DNA from: CAZSDU01 sp964605775
GTDB lineage: Bacteria; Bacteroidota; Bacteroidia; Bacteroidales; FEN-979
DNA length: 64,000 bases
Assembly (NCBI GenBank): GCA_964605775.1
Contig: CAZSDU010000008.1
Location: 32,724-96,723, forward strand
Reading direction: 5' to 3'
Part shown: positions 49,834 to 59,801 of the stretch, piece by piece
Numbering within the stretch: the first letter of the stretch is position 1
Layout of the letters: every line of letters begins with the position of its first letter
Program-made: the position numbers and the translations under genes
The notes under the pieces: model-generated
What the model was told of the DNA's origin: nothing
The model's input: only the letters and a program-made list of their open reading frames with translations
Database searches by the model: none

Positions 49834-52197
49834 ATGAAATATCTGTTTACAACAATCATCCGGAATTTCACACGAAAACCGGTTACCAACCTGATCAACC
49901 TGCTTGGCCTGGCCGTTAGTCTTGCATTGGTCATTATTCTGTCTGCATATTCGTACAGAGAACTAACCACCGATCACCATCATAAACATGGCGACAGGGT
50001 TTTTCTGTATTACGATCTGAATAAAGGGATCTATACTCCTGCAATTCTCAAAGAACAAATAGACCTGGGAATTCCGGGCGTGGAATCAACTGTCCGGATT
50101 ACCGGTGCATGGGAAGCTCCCGTGTTCCAGGTTAAAAATAACAATCCGATCACCTCTGACCTGATGTTTGCCGATGAAGACTTTTTCAAATTATTCACCT
50201 ACACTACGGTGGAAGGAAATCTTGAATCTGCCCTGAAAGATCCCATGTCGGTGGTAATTACGAAGTCTCTTTCTGAAAAGCTTTTTGGCAGCAAACCTGC
50301 TGTGGGCCGGATCATGAAGATGAACAATAACCATCTACTTACCGTAAGGGCGGTAATCGAAGACCCAAAAGAAAATTCATTTCTTAGGTTCAATGCTATT
50401 GCTTCGGTTAAAACACGCAGGATTGTTCTTCCCAATGAAGGCGAATTTACAGAATGGGGATGGTTTAACTACCAGACATTTATTCTGCTGAAACCATCAG
50501 CCAATCCAAATGAAACCGCAAAAAAGATATCAGGTCTTTTTCCAAAAGACTACCAGGAGAAATCAGATAAACCCATATTGAACCCGCTACGAAAGTTGTA
50601 CTTATCGGAAAGCAACCTTGTCTCTGCCAATTATCTCCATTACGGGGACAAACGTAAGATCATGATCCTATTGTTGGTGGCCGCAATGGTGCTGATGATT
50701 GCACTGGTCAATTTTATCATTATTTCATCCTCACAGTGGTTGGACAAAATCAAGCAGACAGGCGTGATGAAGATTATGGGGGCAAAACCGTCAACATTTC
50801 TCTTCCATGTCCTTTCCGAGACCTTTATCTTGTTTCTTGCCGCACTTTTCCATGCTGTCATGATCGTGATGCTGATCCACCCGTTTATTCAGAACTACAC
50901 TGGTATCAAATTCAACCCTCAATTCATTTACACTCCGGGCTTTTTAATCATTTCAATTGCCGGGGTCTTTGTGCTGAGTTTTCTTTTCAGTATAATTCCC
51001 GCCATGCGGATTTCCAAATCAAATGCGATCGACAACCTGAAAAAAACAGTGGAGGCACCAGTATTGAATCACCTGTTCAGCGGAATTCTCGTTACCATAC
51101 AATTCGTAATTGCCATTATTTTGTTGGCTTTTACAATTCTTGTGCAAAAGCAGGTAATTTTTGGCAGCAGCAACCTGGGATTCAACCAGGAAAACATCAT
51201 CGGAATAAAACTGACACCCCAGCTGAAAGCAAAAAAAGAGGTTCTTAAACAGTCTCTTCAGAAGAAACCAATTGTTGAAAAAATTTCATTTACACAATAT
51301 TACCCGGGCCAACCCATTTCGTATTGGGGAGTAAATTTCGAGGCTGATGGTGAAAGAAAAACGCTGGATTTTAACCTTTTTAATGCTGATCCGGCTTTCT
51401 TTGGGATGTTGGGATTACAACTAAAACAGGGCCGATTTTATTCTGAAAACCTTAAAACCGACGCGGGGAAAATCATCGTGAATGAAACCTTTCTTCGCCA
51501 AAACAAGATCGTCAACCCCATAGGAGTTAAATTTGTCGTTGGAATGCGCACGGATGATGGCCCTGCCGAAATAATCGGTGTCGTAAAAGATTTTCGGTAC
51601 AAACCGGTAAACGAACCCATCGGCTCTCTCGCAATTCAAAACGGGACCAGCGCTTCCTATTGTCTGGCAAGTTTGCATACCAGCGATTTTATTTCATTGC
51701 ATCAAGCCATTCATGAGATAAATGATCTGGCATCAGGTCTTTCCCCCTCTTTCCCGGTTGAAGTAAGCTTTTTTGATCAGGCCGTTGAGGATACGTACAA
51801 ATCAGAACTTTTGTTCCAGAGAACATTTTCGCTGTTCGCCGGATGTGCCATCGTAATTTGCTGTATGGGCATTTTAGCCATGTCGCTTTTTGGTTGTCAG
51901 CGAAGGGTGAAAGAAATCGGTATCCGTAAAATTAACGGCGCCAGAACATGGGAAGTGATGGTAATGCTGAATAAGGATTTTGTGAAGTGGATAGCCATCG
52001 CTTTTGTCATTGCCACCCCTGTTGCATATTATATTATGCAAAAATGGCTGGAAAACTTTGCTTATAAAACCGGATTGAGCTGGTGGATTTTTGCGGCTGC
52101 CGGTGTCATGGTATTTATCATTGTATGTATCACCGTTACCTCACAAAGCTGGCGTGCAGCTTCGTGTAATCCTGTGGAATCGATAAGGCATGAGTAA
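49834..52197 (+). CDS. ABC transporter permease 2 (FtsX/MacB type)
   Basis: The 787-residue permease has the same double MacB/FtsX layout as its neighbours, with MKIMGAKPS in the first loop, RVKEIGIRKINGAR in the second and CNPVESIRHE at the C-terminus. The first loop is degenerate (KIKQTGVMKIMGA) and the N-terminal DELSYE motif is replaced by RELTTDHH. It lies 44 bases after permease 1 and 33 before the propeller lipoprotein. Confidence 0.88.
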   Translation: MKYLFTTIIRNFTRKPVTNLINLLGLAVSLALVIILSAYSYRELTTDHHHKHGDRVFLYYDLNKGIYTPAILKEQIDLGIPGVESTVRITGAWEAPVFQVKNNNPITSDLMFADEDFFKLFTYTTVEGNLESALKDPMSVVITKSLSEKLFGSKPAVGRIMKMNNNHLLTVRAVIEDPKENSFLRFNAIASVKTRRIVLPNEGEFTEWGWFNYQTFILLKPSANPNETAKKISGLFPKDYQEKSDKPILNPLRKLYLSESNLVSANYLHYGDKRKIMILLLVAAMVLMIALVNFIIISSSQWLDKIKQTGVMKIMGAKPSTFLFHVLSETFILFLAALFHAVMIVMLIHPFIQNYTGIKFNPQFIYTPGFLIISIAGVFVLSFLFSIIPAMRISKSNAIDNLKKTVEAPVLNHLFSGILVTIQFVIAIILLAFTILVQKQVIFGSSNLGFNQENIIGIKLTPQLKAKKEVLKQSLQKKPIVEKISFTQYYPGQPISYWGVNFEADGERKTLDFNLFNADPAFFGMLGLQLKQGRFYSENLKTDAGKIIVNETFLRQNKIVNPIGVKFVVGMRTDDGPAEIIGVVKDFRYKPVNEPIGSLAIQNGTSASYCLASLHTSDFISLHQAIHEINDLASGLSPSFPVEVSFFDQAVEDTYKSELLFQRTFSLFAGCAIVICCMGILAMSLFGCQRRVKEIGIRKINGARTWEVMVMLNKDFVKWIAIAFVIATPVAYYIMQKWLENFAYKTGLSWWIFAAAGVMVFIIVCITVTSQSWRAASCNPVESIRHE

Positions 52198-52230
52198 AAG
52201 CTCCATTAAATCACAATAAGTCGCAATAAG

Positions 52231-53772
52231 GTGAAAAGATATCCTCTGTTTTTGCTGATAACCGGATTGGTATTGTTGCTTGCTGCCTGCCAGGGAAATC
52301 TATTGAAAACCGATGAAAAAAAACTCTCGGCCGAGATCCTGCTGCAGGAAAAAGAGGAAGCCGAACGTGTTGAGCGTGAAAACAGTCTGGCCGATTCGTT
52401 GAAAAAGCTTCCTCCCGGGTTCCGGTTCCGCGAGGATCGTTCGGTTGATCCCTCCCGCCCCCCGGTTGTGATCGATATTGCCGGAAGCCTGAATAATATC
52501 AGGGACTTTGCCTTGTCGGACGTAGCCTCAAAAATCACCTACATTCGCCTGCAAAAGCCGCCCGACAGTTCCTTCTCCCGGGCCATGAAGTTCAAGTATT
52601 ACCTCATGGATTCAAACATCGTGGCGGTCAATCCTTCGGGCATTCTCCTCTATAACCAAGAAGGGAAATATGTAAGTACCGTGGTGAAAAATGAATCAAC
52701 GGGCATTGAGGTTGAAGCCAACCAAATAACGATACAGGGCGACAATACCTTTATCGGTGGTGGCACCACCGTCTGGACCACCGGAAAAAACCTGTTTTAC
52801 AAATACCGTAACTCGCTCACCGGTCAGTCTTACATCATGCAATATGATTGTTCGCAACCACCGTTGAACCTCTCCATGGGGTTCGACCCGGAAAAACCCG
52901 GCAAGATCAGGGGAATGGGCGAGATTGCCATCGATTTCAACCACGGGAAAAAACCGGAACCTTCCAGGGGAAATGCCAATGGCATGTGGAGCGCAGGTTC
53001 TGACTTTATCTATTACCGCTTAAGCTCCATGATGCTCGATCGCAACACTTATGCGCAGCAACTGGGAAGTCCATTCGACCTGAGCGGCAAATACATCCTG
53101 GGAATTTTCAATCAGCGGGGGGATACCCTGGCTACATTTAGCCAGTTTGAAAAAGTAGACCGCTTTTCAAAAACGGTCATGCGGGGCACGGATCAAGGCG
53201 CCCAATATGAGAACAACGGAAAATTCTATATCCGGAATGCCTTTAACGATACCGTTTTCCTTGTATTGCCCCCCAACAGACTGTTGCCCGTATATGTGCT
53301 GAATTTTGGAAAATACAAGCTGCTGAAAAAAGAGGGAGTGGATCCCGATTTTAACCTCAACGGAAAAATAATACCTGAAACCTGGGCCGACACCAAAAAT
53401 TACATTTTCCTGACATTCTCAAAAGACAGCTATGATTGTCCAAACACCCGAAAAAGCAAGCAATTGAAACAATTTTATGCTATCTTCTCCAAGCCGGGTA
53501 AAAAACTGTTCATGGTGAAAGGCGATCCGGGCAATTATGATCCCGATATCCTGAAAAACAACCTGGATGGCGGGCTTCCTGTGTGGCCCTCCTCCTACAT
53601 GGTCGGCAACAATGGGGAGATCCTGGTCTCGCTGAAGGGGAAAGAGCTTAAAGAACAGGTAAGATCAGCATCGTTCAGCGCATCAACCGCTCCTGCCGCC
53701 AGGAAGAATGAACTGCTGAAACTGGCCCAGGCGGTATCCGATGATGAAGACATCCTGATGATTGTCAAATAA
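52231..53772 (+). CDS. Six-bladed beta-propeller lipoprotein
   Basis: The 513-residue lipoprotein starts at a GTG and has a signal ending LLLAAC. A charged helix (about 30-65) leads into a beta-propeller like the 6-bladed propeller (DUF4934/BF3164-type) lipoproteins of Bacteroidota: RDFALSDVASKITYIRLQ, GILLYNQEGKYVSTV, KYILGIFNQRGDTLATF. The C-terminal segment ends in a Ser/Ala-rich helix. Placed among the permeases, it may be a substrate receptor or an assembly factor on the periplasmic side; this is inference. Confidence 0.75.
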   Translation: MKRYPLFLLITGLVLLLAACQGNLLKTDEKKLSAEILLQEKEEAERVERENSLADSLKKLPPGFRFREDRSVDPSRPPVVIDIAGSLNNIRDFALSDVASKITYIRLQKPPDSSFSRAMKFKYYLMDSNIVAVNPSGILLYNQEGKYVSTVVKNESTGIEVEANQITIQGDNTFIGGGTTVWTTGKNLFYKYRNSLTGQSYIMQYDCSQPPLNLSMGFDPEKPGKIRGMGEIAIDFNHGKKPEPSRGNANGMWSAGSDFIYYRLSSMMLDRNTYAQQLGSPFDLSGKYILGIFNQRGDTLATFSQFEKVDRFSKTVMRGTDQGAQYENNGKFYIRNAFNDTVFLVLPPNRLLPVYVLNFGKYKLLKKEGVDPDFNLNGKIIPETWADTKNYIFLTFSKDSYDCPNTRKSKQLKQFYAIFSKPGKKLFMVKGDPGNYDPDILKNNLDGGLPVWPSSYMVGNNGEILVSLKGKELKEQVRSASFSASTAPAARKNELLKLAQAVSDDEDILMIVK

Positions 53773-53783
53773 CTAAAAGAACG

Positions 53784-56144
53784 ATGATCCAGCCCTTTAA
53801 AATCACCATTCGCAGATTCAGCCATAAGCCGGTTTATTCCCTGATCACATTACTGGGATTTACCATCGGTGTGATAGCCAGCTTGCTGATCTACCTATGG
53901 GTGTTGCATGAACTGAGCTATGAAAAGTTTCATCCTGACCATGACCGGATTTACCGGGTACTCACCCTTGCCAAAGAGGGTGACGAAATTGTGAAATCAG
54001 CCGGCTGCTACCGCCCGGTTGCGAAAACGCTGAAGATGATCTACCCTCAAATCGAAAATGCCACATACCTGAGTTTCGATTCCGAAGATTCACCTCTGAA
54101 AAGGGATAAGGGAAGTGAAAAGATAGAGGCACGCTGCATGAGTACGAATGATGATTTCTTTGCTATCTTCGGTGGATTTTCTTTCATCGAGGGCAGTCCG
54201 GAGACCGCATTTTCCAAACCTTCAAACACCGTACTTTCGGAGGAAGTTGCCCGGAAACTGTTCGGCAATGAGCCGGCATTAGGAAAAATAGTCGTCAGCG
54301 ACAAATATGATCCGGAAATCTATACCGTGAGTGGCGTAGTGCGAATCCCACGGCAGAGCCACATCGATTTCGGGTTTGTAGTTTCAGGGAAAAGCAGCAA
54401 GTATGCTTACCTTGAGGATAGCTGGGGCGACAAGGCCCATGTGCATGTGTACATCAAACTGGCAAAAAATGCCTTGATCGATGACAAGTTTCTGAATGGT
54501 ATAACCAATCACCTTGGCCGGTTCTCAAGGCTGTCGGATAAGCTGGTGTTCCAGACGCTGACCGACATTCACCTGCACACCAATTACCAGACCAACCTCT
54601 ATGATAAAAACATCAGCAGCTACAAATACGTTTGGATATTCTCCGGACTGGCATTGCTGATCATTCTCATGGCGGCGCTGAATTTTTCTGTGCTGTCGGT
54701 GGCACGGTCATCGGAACGGTCGACTGAAATCGGCATTAAAAAAGTGTGCGGCGCCGGGCGGCCCGACATTATCCGTCAATTCATGGGAGAGGCGGTGTTA
54801 CAAACCACGGCCGCCACCCTGATTGCCCTGTTTCTCATGTGGTTGATCCTGCCCTGGTTCAATGTGTTTACCGGGCAATATCTCACCTTGGAATTATCGT
54901 TTGGGCTGGTTATCAGCATGCTCGTGATAACAGTTCTGGTAGGAATGGTTGCTGGCATCTATCCATCCTTCTATCTCTCCTCCCTGAAAACCTCCAGGAT
55001 CTTCCGCGGCGGCAGCCAAACCGGGTCAAAGAACAATTTCACCCGGTTGCTGGTAGTGATCCAATTCAGCATTGCCGCCTTTTTCATCATTGCCACATCC
55101 GTCTTTATCAAACAATTGAACTACATCCAGGGAAAAGACCTGGGTTTCGACCGGAACAACATTGTGGTCATCCCAACAGGTCTCTGGTATGAGAATAAGT
55201 CATTTAAAGATGAACTGCTGAAAAATCCGAATATCCTGGGGGTAACTGCAACCGCCTATGCGCCCGTTGATTTTAACTGGGAAGTCAGGCTTGCTGTTAA
55301 CCACGCCGGCCGGCCCGACAGCATCAGGGCTGCCATGATCTGGGCAGATGAAGATTTTGCCAAAACCTATAAACTGGAAATTGTCAAAGGACAATTCCTC
55401 CGGATGGATTTTGACAGCTTCTGGAAAGAGGGGGAAACAAACCTGCCTGCGGTTATCAACGAAACAGCTGAAAAGATCATCGGATATCAGAATCCCATCG
55501 GCGAACGGATCGGGAATTTCGTGATTGCCGGGGTCGTGAAAGATTTTCACTTCCGTCCGCTGCATTATCCCATCGGACCCCTGATCATTACCTGCGATCC
55601 GCAGAACATCATGACCATGAACGTACGAATCGCCGATAGAAACCGGGCGGAGACGTTGAAATTCATCAGCGACACTTACCAGAAATACAGGGAATCAAGA
55701 GGTTTTTCGTACAGTTACTTCGATGACCTGCTGGCACAAAAATACCAGGATGAAATGAGGCTGCGCAACCTCACCCTGATCTTTTCAGCATTGGCCATCA
55801 TCATCGCGATGTTAGGAATAATGGGCATGTCCCTTTTTTCCTGCGACCGCCGCACCAAGGAGATCGGGATCCGCAAAGCCAATGGCGCCTCCCTGCCGGA
55901 GATCCTTTTCATGCTGAACAAGGAGTTCCTGAAATGGGTGATGGTGGCTTTTATCATTGCCATCCCGGTGGCATGGTATACCATGCACCGGTGGATTGAG
56001 AATTTTGCCTACCGGACTGAACTGAGCTGGTGGATATACCTCCTGGCAGCCTGCCTTACTATGGTCACGGCCCTGATCGCCGTTAACTGGCAGGCTTTCA
56101 GGGTGGCCCGCCGAAATCCTGCTGAAACGCTACGAAGTGAATAA
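53784..56144 (+). CDS. ABC transporter permease 3 (FtsX/MacB type)
   Basis: The 786-residue permease repeats the family layout: HELSYEKFHPDHDRIYRV after the first helix, TEIGIKKVCGAGR in the first loop, RTKEIGIRKANGAS in the second and RNPAETLRSE at the end. It starts 11 bases after the propeller lipoprotein gene. Like the others it has two periplasmic cores and about eight helices. Confidence 0.9.
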   Translation: MIQPFKITIRRFSHKPVYSLITLLGFTIGVIASLLIYLWVLHELSYEKFHPDHDRIYRVLTLAKEGDEIVKSAGCYRPVAKTLKMIYPQIENATYLSFDSEDSPLKRDKGSEKIEARCMSTNDDFFAIFGGFSFIEGSPETAFSKPSNTVLSEEVARKLFGNEPALGKIVVSDKYDPEIYTVSGVVRIPRQSHIDFGFVVSGKSSKYAYLEDSWGDKAHVHVYIKLAKNALIDDKFLNGITNHLGRFSRLSDKLVFQTLTDIHLHTNYQTNLYDKNISSYKYVWIFSGLALLIILMAALNFSVLSVARSSERSTEIGIKKVCGAGRPDIIRQFMGEAVLQTTAATLIALFLMWLILPWFNVFTGQYLTLELSFGLVISMLVITVLVGMVAGIYPSFYLSSLKTSRIFRGGSQTGSKNNFTRLLVVIQFSIAAFFIIATSVFIKQLNYIQGKDLGFDRNNIVVIPTGLWYENKSFKDELLKNPNILGVTATAYAPVDFNWEVRLAVNHAGRPDSIRAAMIWADEDFAKTYKLEIVKGQFLRMDFDSFWKEGETNLPAVINETAEKIIGYQNPIGERIGNFVIAGVVKDFHFRPLHYPIGPLIITCDPQNIMTMNVRIADRNRAETLKFISDTYQKYRESRGFSYSYFDDLLAQKYQDEMRLRNLTLIFSALAIIIAMLGIMGMSLFSCDRRTKEIGIRKANGASLPEILFMLNKEFLKWVMVAFIIAIPVAWYTMHRWIENFAYRTELSWWIYLLAACLTMVTALIAVNWQAFRVARRNPAETLRSE

Positions 56145-56162
56145 ACCAATACATTTTAATCC

Positions 56163-58517
56163 ATGATCGATTTAAAATTTGTCCTAAAAATTTTAATACG
56201 AAACCCCTTACTTCTTATTACGAATGTGGTCGGGCTTGGTGTGGCATTGACTACCATGATCTTTACCCTCACCTATATCCGGTATGAATTGAGCTACGAC
56301 AGTCACTTTAAAACAAAAGAACGGGTTGTGAGGCTCTATTGCCGTGTAACCGATAAAACCACTACCACGGTGTACGGAATTTCACTACGTAAGGCCTATA
56401 CCCAGCTTCCTGAGATGGTGCCCGAAGTGGAGTCAAGCGTTCAGTTGTATGGTGGTTGGCCGGGATCTGTTCAAACCAAAGAAACCAAGATAGAAAAAGT
56501 CGGGGTTTTGTATGCCGACCCTGAGTTTTTCAAGGTCTTCGGACTGGGACTCCGACTGGGTGATGAAGGGACCGCACTGGCGGGGAAAAAATGCGCTGTG
56601 ATCACAACAACCGTTGCCGAAAAACTTTTCCATTCAACCAACTGCATCGGGAAAACAGTGGAATCGGATGGCGAACAGGTCAAGATCACCGGGGTGATGG
56701 ATGAGATTCCCAAAAACTCGCACCTGAATTTCGGGATCCTGATTTCTTTGTCAACTCTCGATATGAGATGGCTTTCATCAAGCCTCGAATTTCAAACGTA
56801 CTATTTACTTAAACCAAACATTGATTCAAAAGCGGCAGGAGATAAAATTGCAAATGCATATAATGCGCTGATGAAAGATTGGGCCATGACGTTTTTCGCA
56901 AAGGTCCAATCCGGAGTCGAGCCTCTGACCGATTTGTACCTGCATTCGGCCGCAAGTGAATTCATCCCGAACCGTGGAAGTACGAAACAAATGCTGATCG
57001 TCGGATTGATTGCTTTGTTTGTCTTGCTCACGGCCTTACTCAGCTATATCAATCTGTTCATCATCCAGGGCGAAAAACGCATCGTCGAAATATCAACCCG
57101 AACCATGTTCGGTGCCTCCAAAGCGAGCATCGCCAAACTCTTTTTCCTGGAAACACTGGTCGTCTTCCTTTTTTCTGCACTGCTGGCGCTGTTGATCATC
57201 TATAAAGCAATGCCCTTCCTCTCCACCCTCTTGCAATCAAAAGTCGATCTTTCTGACCTGCTCTCCAGGGGCGGCCTTATTTCACTTTTGATTTTGCTGG
57301 TCGTGTTGCTTCTGGTCTCATCGGGTTATCCTGTCCTCTACCTCTCAAGAATGAAATACGCGTTGGGATTACGTGGGAAAATTTCAAGCGCCGGGAATAA
57401 AAACTGGTTTTCGGTCGCCTCGGTATTCGTTCAGTTCACCGTAGTCTCCTTCTTTATCAGTTGTGTCGTCATCATCATTTCGCAATTGAATTACATGCAT
57501 AACGTGCCAATGGGATTTGAAAAAAAGAATGTAACCACGATCAGCAATTGCAGCAGCGGCATTTACAAGAAGTACGAAAGCGTTAAAACCGAATTGCTGA
57601 AACTACCTTTCGTTACTGCTGTTTGCGGGGGCGAACATTTTATGGGCGGAGGTTGCAGCGGCCAGTACATCAGGAACCTCTCCGATGCAGAAAACAACAA
57701 TAAGGCGATCAACGAATACCGCGAAAGACCGGGATTCGGCGAGCTCATGCAACTCCAGCTTATCGATGGCCGCTTTTTCCGGGAATCGATGGCCGACAGT
57801 CTGGCTATCATACTCAATGAATCGGCCATGCGGATGCTGGGGTTACCGCTAAAAGCCGGTCAGACCGTATTATACAAAGACATGCGGGTCGAAGTCATTG
57901 GCATCGTGAAGGACTTTTATTACATGTCAAACCCGGGCGAAGCCATTGCCCCTCTGGTCATCGCGAACTGTTACTGGGGAACACCCAACATCTATATCCG
58001 AAGTGCCAACCCGCTTACCGGAAACCAGCTGATGCAGGTCAGGAGAATCTTCCACCGCTTTGACGAAAACTACATTTTCAATCCCAATAGTTTATCGGAT
58101 ATCTTTGACAGGATGTACAAGAAAGAAAACCGGCTGGCAACGATGGTCTCCATCGGTGGCGCCGAGGTTGTCCTCATCAGTCTGATCAGCCTGCTGGCCC
58201 TCACCATCCTCAGGATCTCTCGCCGTACCCGCGAAATAGGGATCCGGAAAGTGAACGGCAGTTCTGTGGCAGAGGTGATCTTCGTGTTGTTCAGGGAAAC
58301 CCTGGTTATTGTTTTCGTAGCCATTCTCGTTGCTTCAGCGGGAAGCTATCTGGTCATGAACCGCTGGCTTACCGACTATGCACAACGCATCCACATCAAC
58401 GCCGGATACTTCCTGCTAAGTGCATTATTTGTCGTGGCTATCGCCTTTATTGCCATCATCGGGCAGGCCTGGCGGGCCGCCACAAATAATCCGGTAGAAG
58501 CGCTGAGGCACGAATGA
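56163..58517 (+). CDS. ABC transporter permease 4 (FtsX/MacB type)
   Basis: The 784-residue permease is the last of four. It has RYELSYDSHFKTKERVVRLY, a first-loop VEISTRTMFGASK that departs from the family GIRK pattern, a normal second loop RTREIGIRKVNGSS and a C-terminal NNPVEALRHE. The altered first loop may mean one half contacts the ATPase differently. It ends the export operon; the next gene has its own promoter. Confidence 0.9.
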   Translation: MIDLKFVLKILIRNPLLLITNVVGLGVALTTMIFTLTYIRYELSYDSHFKTKERVVRLYCRVTDKTTTTVYGISLRKAYTQLPEMVPEVESSVQLYGGWPGSVQTKETKIEKVGVLYADPEFFKVFGLGLRLGDEGTALAGKKCAVITTTVAEKLFHSTNCIGKTVESDGEQVKITGVMDEIPKNSHLNFGILISLSTLDMRWLSSSLEFQTYYLLKPNIDSKAAGDKIANAYNALMKDWAMTFFAKVQSGVEPLTDLYLHSAASEFIPNRGSTKQMLIVGLIALFVLLTALLSYINLFIIQGEKRIVEISTRTMFGASKASIAKLFFLETLVVFLFSALLALLIIYKAMPFLSTLLQSKVDLSDLLSRGGLISLLILLVVLLLVSSGYPVLYLSRMKYALGLRGKISSAGNKNWFSVASVFVQFTVVSFFISCVVIIISQLNYMHNVPMGFEKKNVTTISNCSSGIYKKYESVKTELLKLPFVTAVCGGEHFMGGGCSGQYIRNLSDAENNNKAINEYRERPGFGELMQLQLIDGRFFRESMADSLAIILNESAMRMLGLPLKAGQTVLYKDMRVEVIGIVKDFYYMSNPGEAIAPLVIANCYWGTPNIYIRSANPLTGNQLMQVRRIFHRFDENYIFNPNSLSDIFDRMYKKENRLATMVSIGGAEVVLISLISLLALTILRISRRTREIGIRKVNGSSVAEVIFVLFRETLVIVFVAILVASAGSYLVMNRWLTDYAQRIHINAGYFLLSALFVVAIAFIAIIGQAWRAATNNPVEALRHE

Positions 58518-58594
58518 AACATGATTTTTGATATAGCTTACAGAAAATTTTCAGGGGTTGACCGATTTCGTTTTTTTACAGTTGTATGACAATA

Positions 58595-58602
58595 TAGATT
58601 TG
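58595..58602 (+). promoter_or_regulatory. Bacteroidota -7 promoter element for the first AraC gene
   Basis: TAGATTTG matches TAnnTTTG exactly and lies 24 bases before the ATG at 58627. It falls inside the longer reading frame that starts with TTG at 58558, which argues for the ATG start. Confidence 0.45.
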
Positions 58603-58626
58603 CGCTCCATTAAAATTACTCAGCTT

Positions 58627-59727
58627 ATGCCCCTGAATGTTTTTACCCTTCTGACCATCATCAGCATTTTCATGACCATGATACTGTCAGTATTTTTCTT
58701 TGTCAATAAAAAGGGATTCATCCCTGAAAATAAAATATTGGCCGCCCTCCTGCTGATATTTGCCCTTCAGATCTTTTATTCTTTTGCCACCAGTTCCTTT
58801 GCCTGGCAATATTTCATCGATTGGCATAAACCCCTGTTCCTGATCAGGCAGACATCATTCCTGATCGGACCCTTGATTTATTTATATGTCAACACATTTT
58901 TGAAGAAAAAAGACATTTTCAATAATCGCACTTCGGTTCACTTCCTCCCGTTTGTATTTTCACTGGCATTCCTGATGGTTTTTTACAGGGGGGGCAATCA
59001 GTTTGTGATCTGGGAATCGATCGTTGACCTTAACCTCACCATCCTGATCCTGGCCCACAATTTTATTTATATCGTGTTTGCCCTGCTGAGCTTGAAATCA
59101 ACAACCATTAGTTTAAAAGGGTTTTACAAGATTATTTTTATCTCCTCAAATAACCGGTGGCTTCAGCTCCTTTTAATCGGTTTTATCATTCTCTGGATTG
59201 TCAATTTAAATTCTTTCGCCATTTATATGATCCTGAGAAAACCCGGATGGTGTGCCTATACGGCAAGTATTTATGCCCTTACTGTCTTTTTGTTTATTAA
59301 CACCATTATGTTCTTTCTCCTGTTAAAGCCGGATGTGTATTATGTCATTGCGAAGTATAAAAACAACAGGCTTACCCAACCCGATAAATCAGAATACCTG
59401 CAAAAGTTGACCTCCTATATGGAAGCCCATAAACCATTCCTTAACCCGGATATCACCCTCGAAATTCTTGCCAATGAAATTTCAGTAAACCCCAGGATCC
59501 TTTCACAGATCATCAATGAAACATTTAAGAAGAATTTTAAAAGCTATATCCTTGAATACCGCATCAGGGAGAGCATGCAGATACTGGCAGATTCGAAATA
59601 CAAAAATCTTACGATCCTTGAAGTTCTTTACCAGGTCGGGTTCAATTCAAAATCAGCCTTCAATAACCAGTTCAAATTATTTACCAAACTGACTCCCATC
59701 GAATACCGGTCAAAGGCCATCGGCTGA
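58627..59727 (+). CDS. Membrane-bound AraC family regulator 1
   Basis: The 366-residue protein has seven or so membrane helices in its first 240 residues (MPLNVFTLLTIISIFMTMIL; LIGPLIYLYVNTFLKK; WLQLLLIGFIILWIVN) and a C-terminal AraC/XylS DNA-binding domain (ITLEILANEISVNPRILSQI; FNSKSAFNNQFKLFTKLTP). Such proteins sense something in the membrane or periplasm and bind DNA in the cytoplasm. I chose the ATG at 58627 because the promoter lies between it and the TTG at 58558. It is a tandem paralogue of the next gene. Confidence 0.8.
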   Translation: MPLNVFTLLTIISIFMTMILSVFFFVNKKGFIPENKILAALLLIFALQIFYSFATSSFAWQYFIDWHKPLFLIRQTSFLIGPLIYLYVNTFLKKKDIFNNRTSVHFLPFVFSLAFLMVFYRGGNQFVIWESIVDLNLTILILAHNFIYIVFALLSLKSTTISLKGFYKIIFISSNNRWLQLLLIGFIILWIVNLNSFAIYMILRKPGWCAYTASIYALTVFLFINTIMFFLLLKPDVYYVIAKYKNNRLTQPDKSEYLQKLTSYMEAHKPFLNPDITLEILANEISVNPRILSQIINETFKKNFKSYILEYRIRESMQILADSKYKNLTILEVLYQVGFNSKSAFNNQFKLFTKLTPIEYRSKAIG

Positions 59728-59801
59728 TGCTGACACCTTATCCCTGAAAAAAGGAGATGGAAAATCATCCAAACTTAAGCGATAACAATAGATGAAATAT
59801 T

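Noticed and set aside
49834..52197. Permease 2 as a recently acquired gene of different base composition
   Set aside because: It looks more A+T rich by eye, and 51241-51300 has 16 G+C in 60, but its first line (49861-49920) has 31 of 60. Hand counts are too uneven to support transfer.
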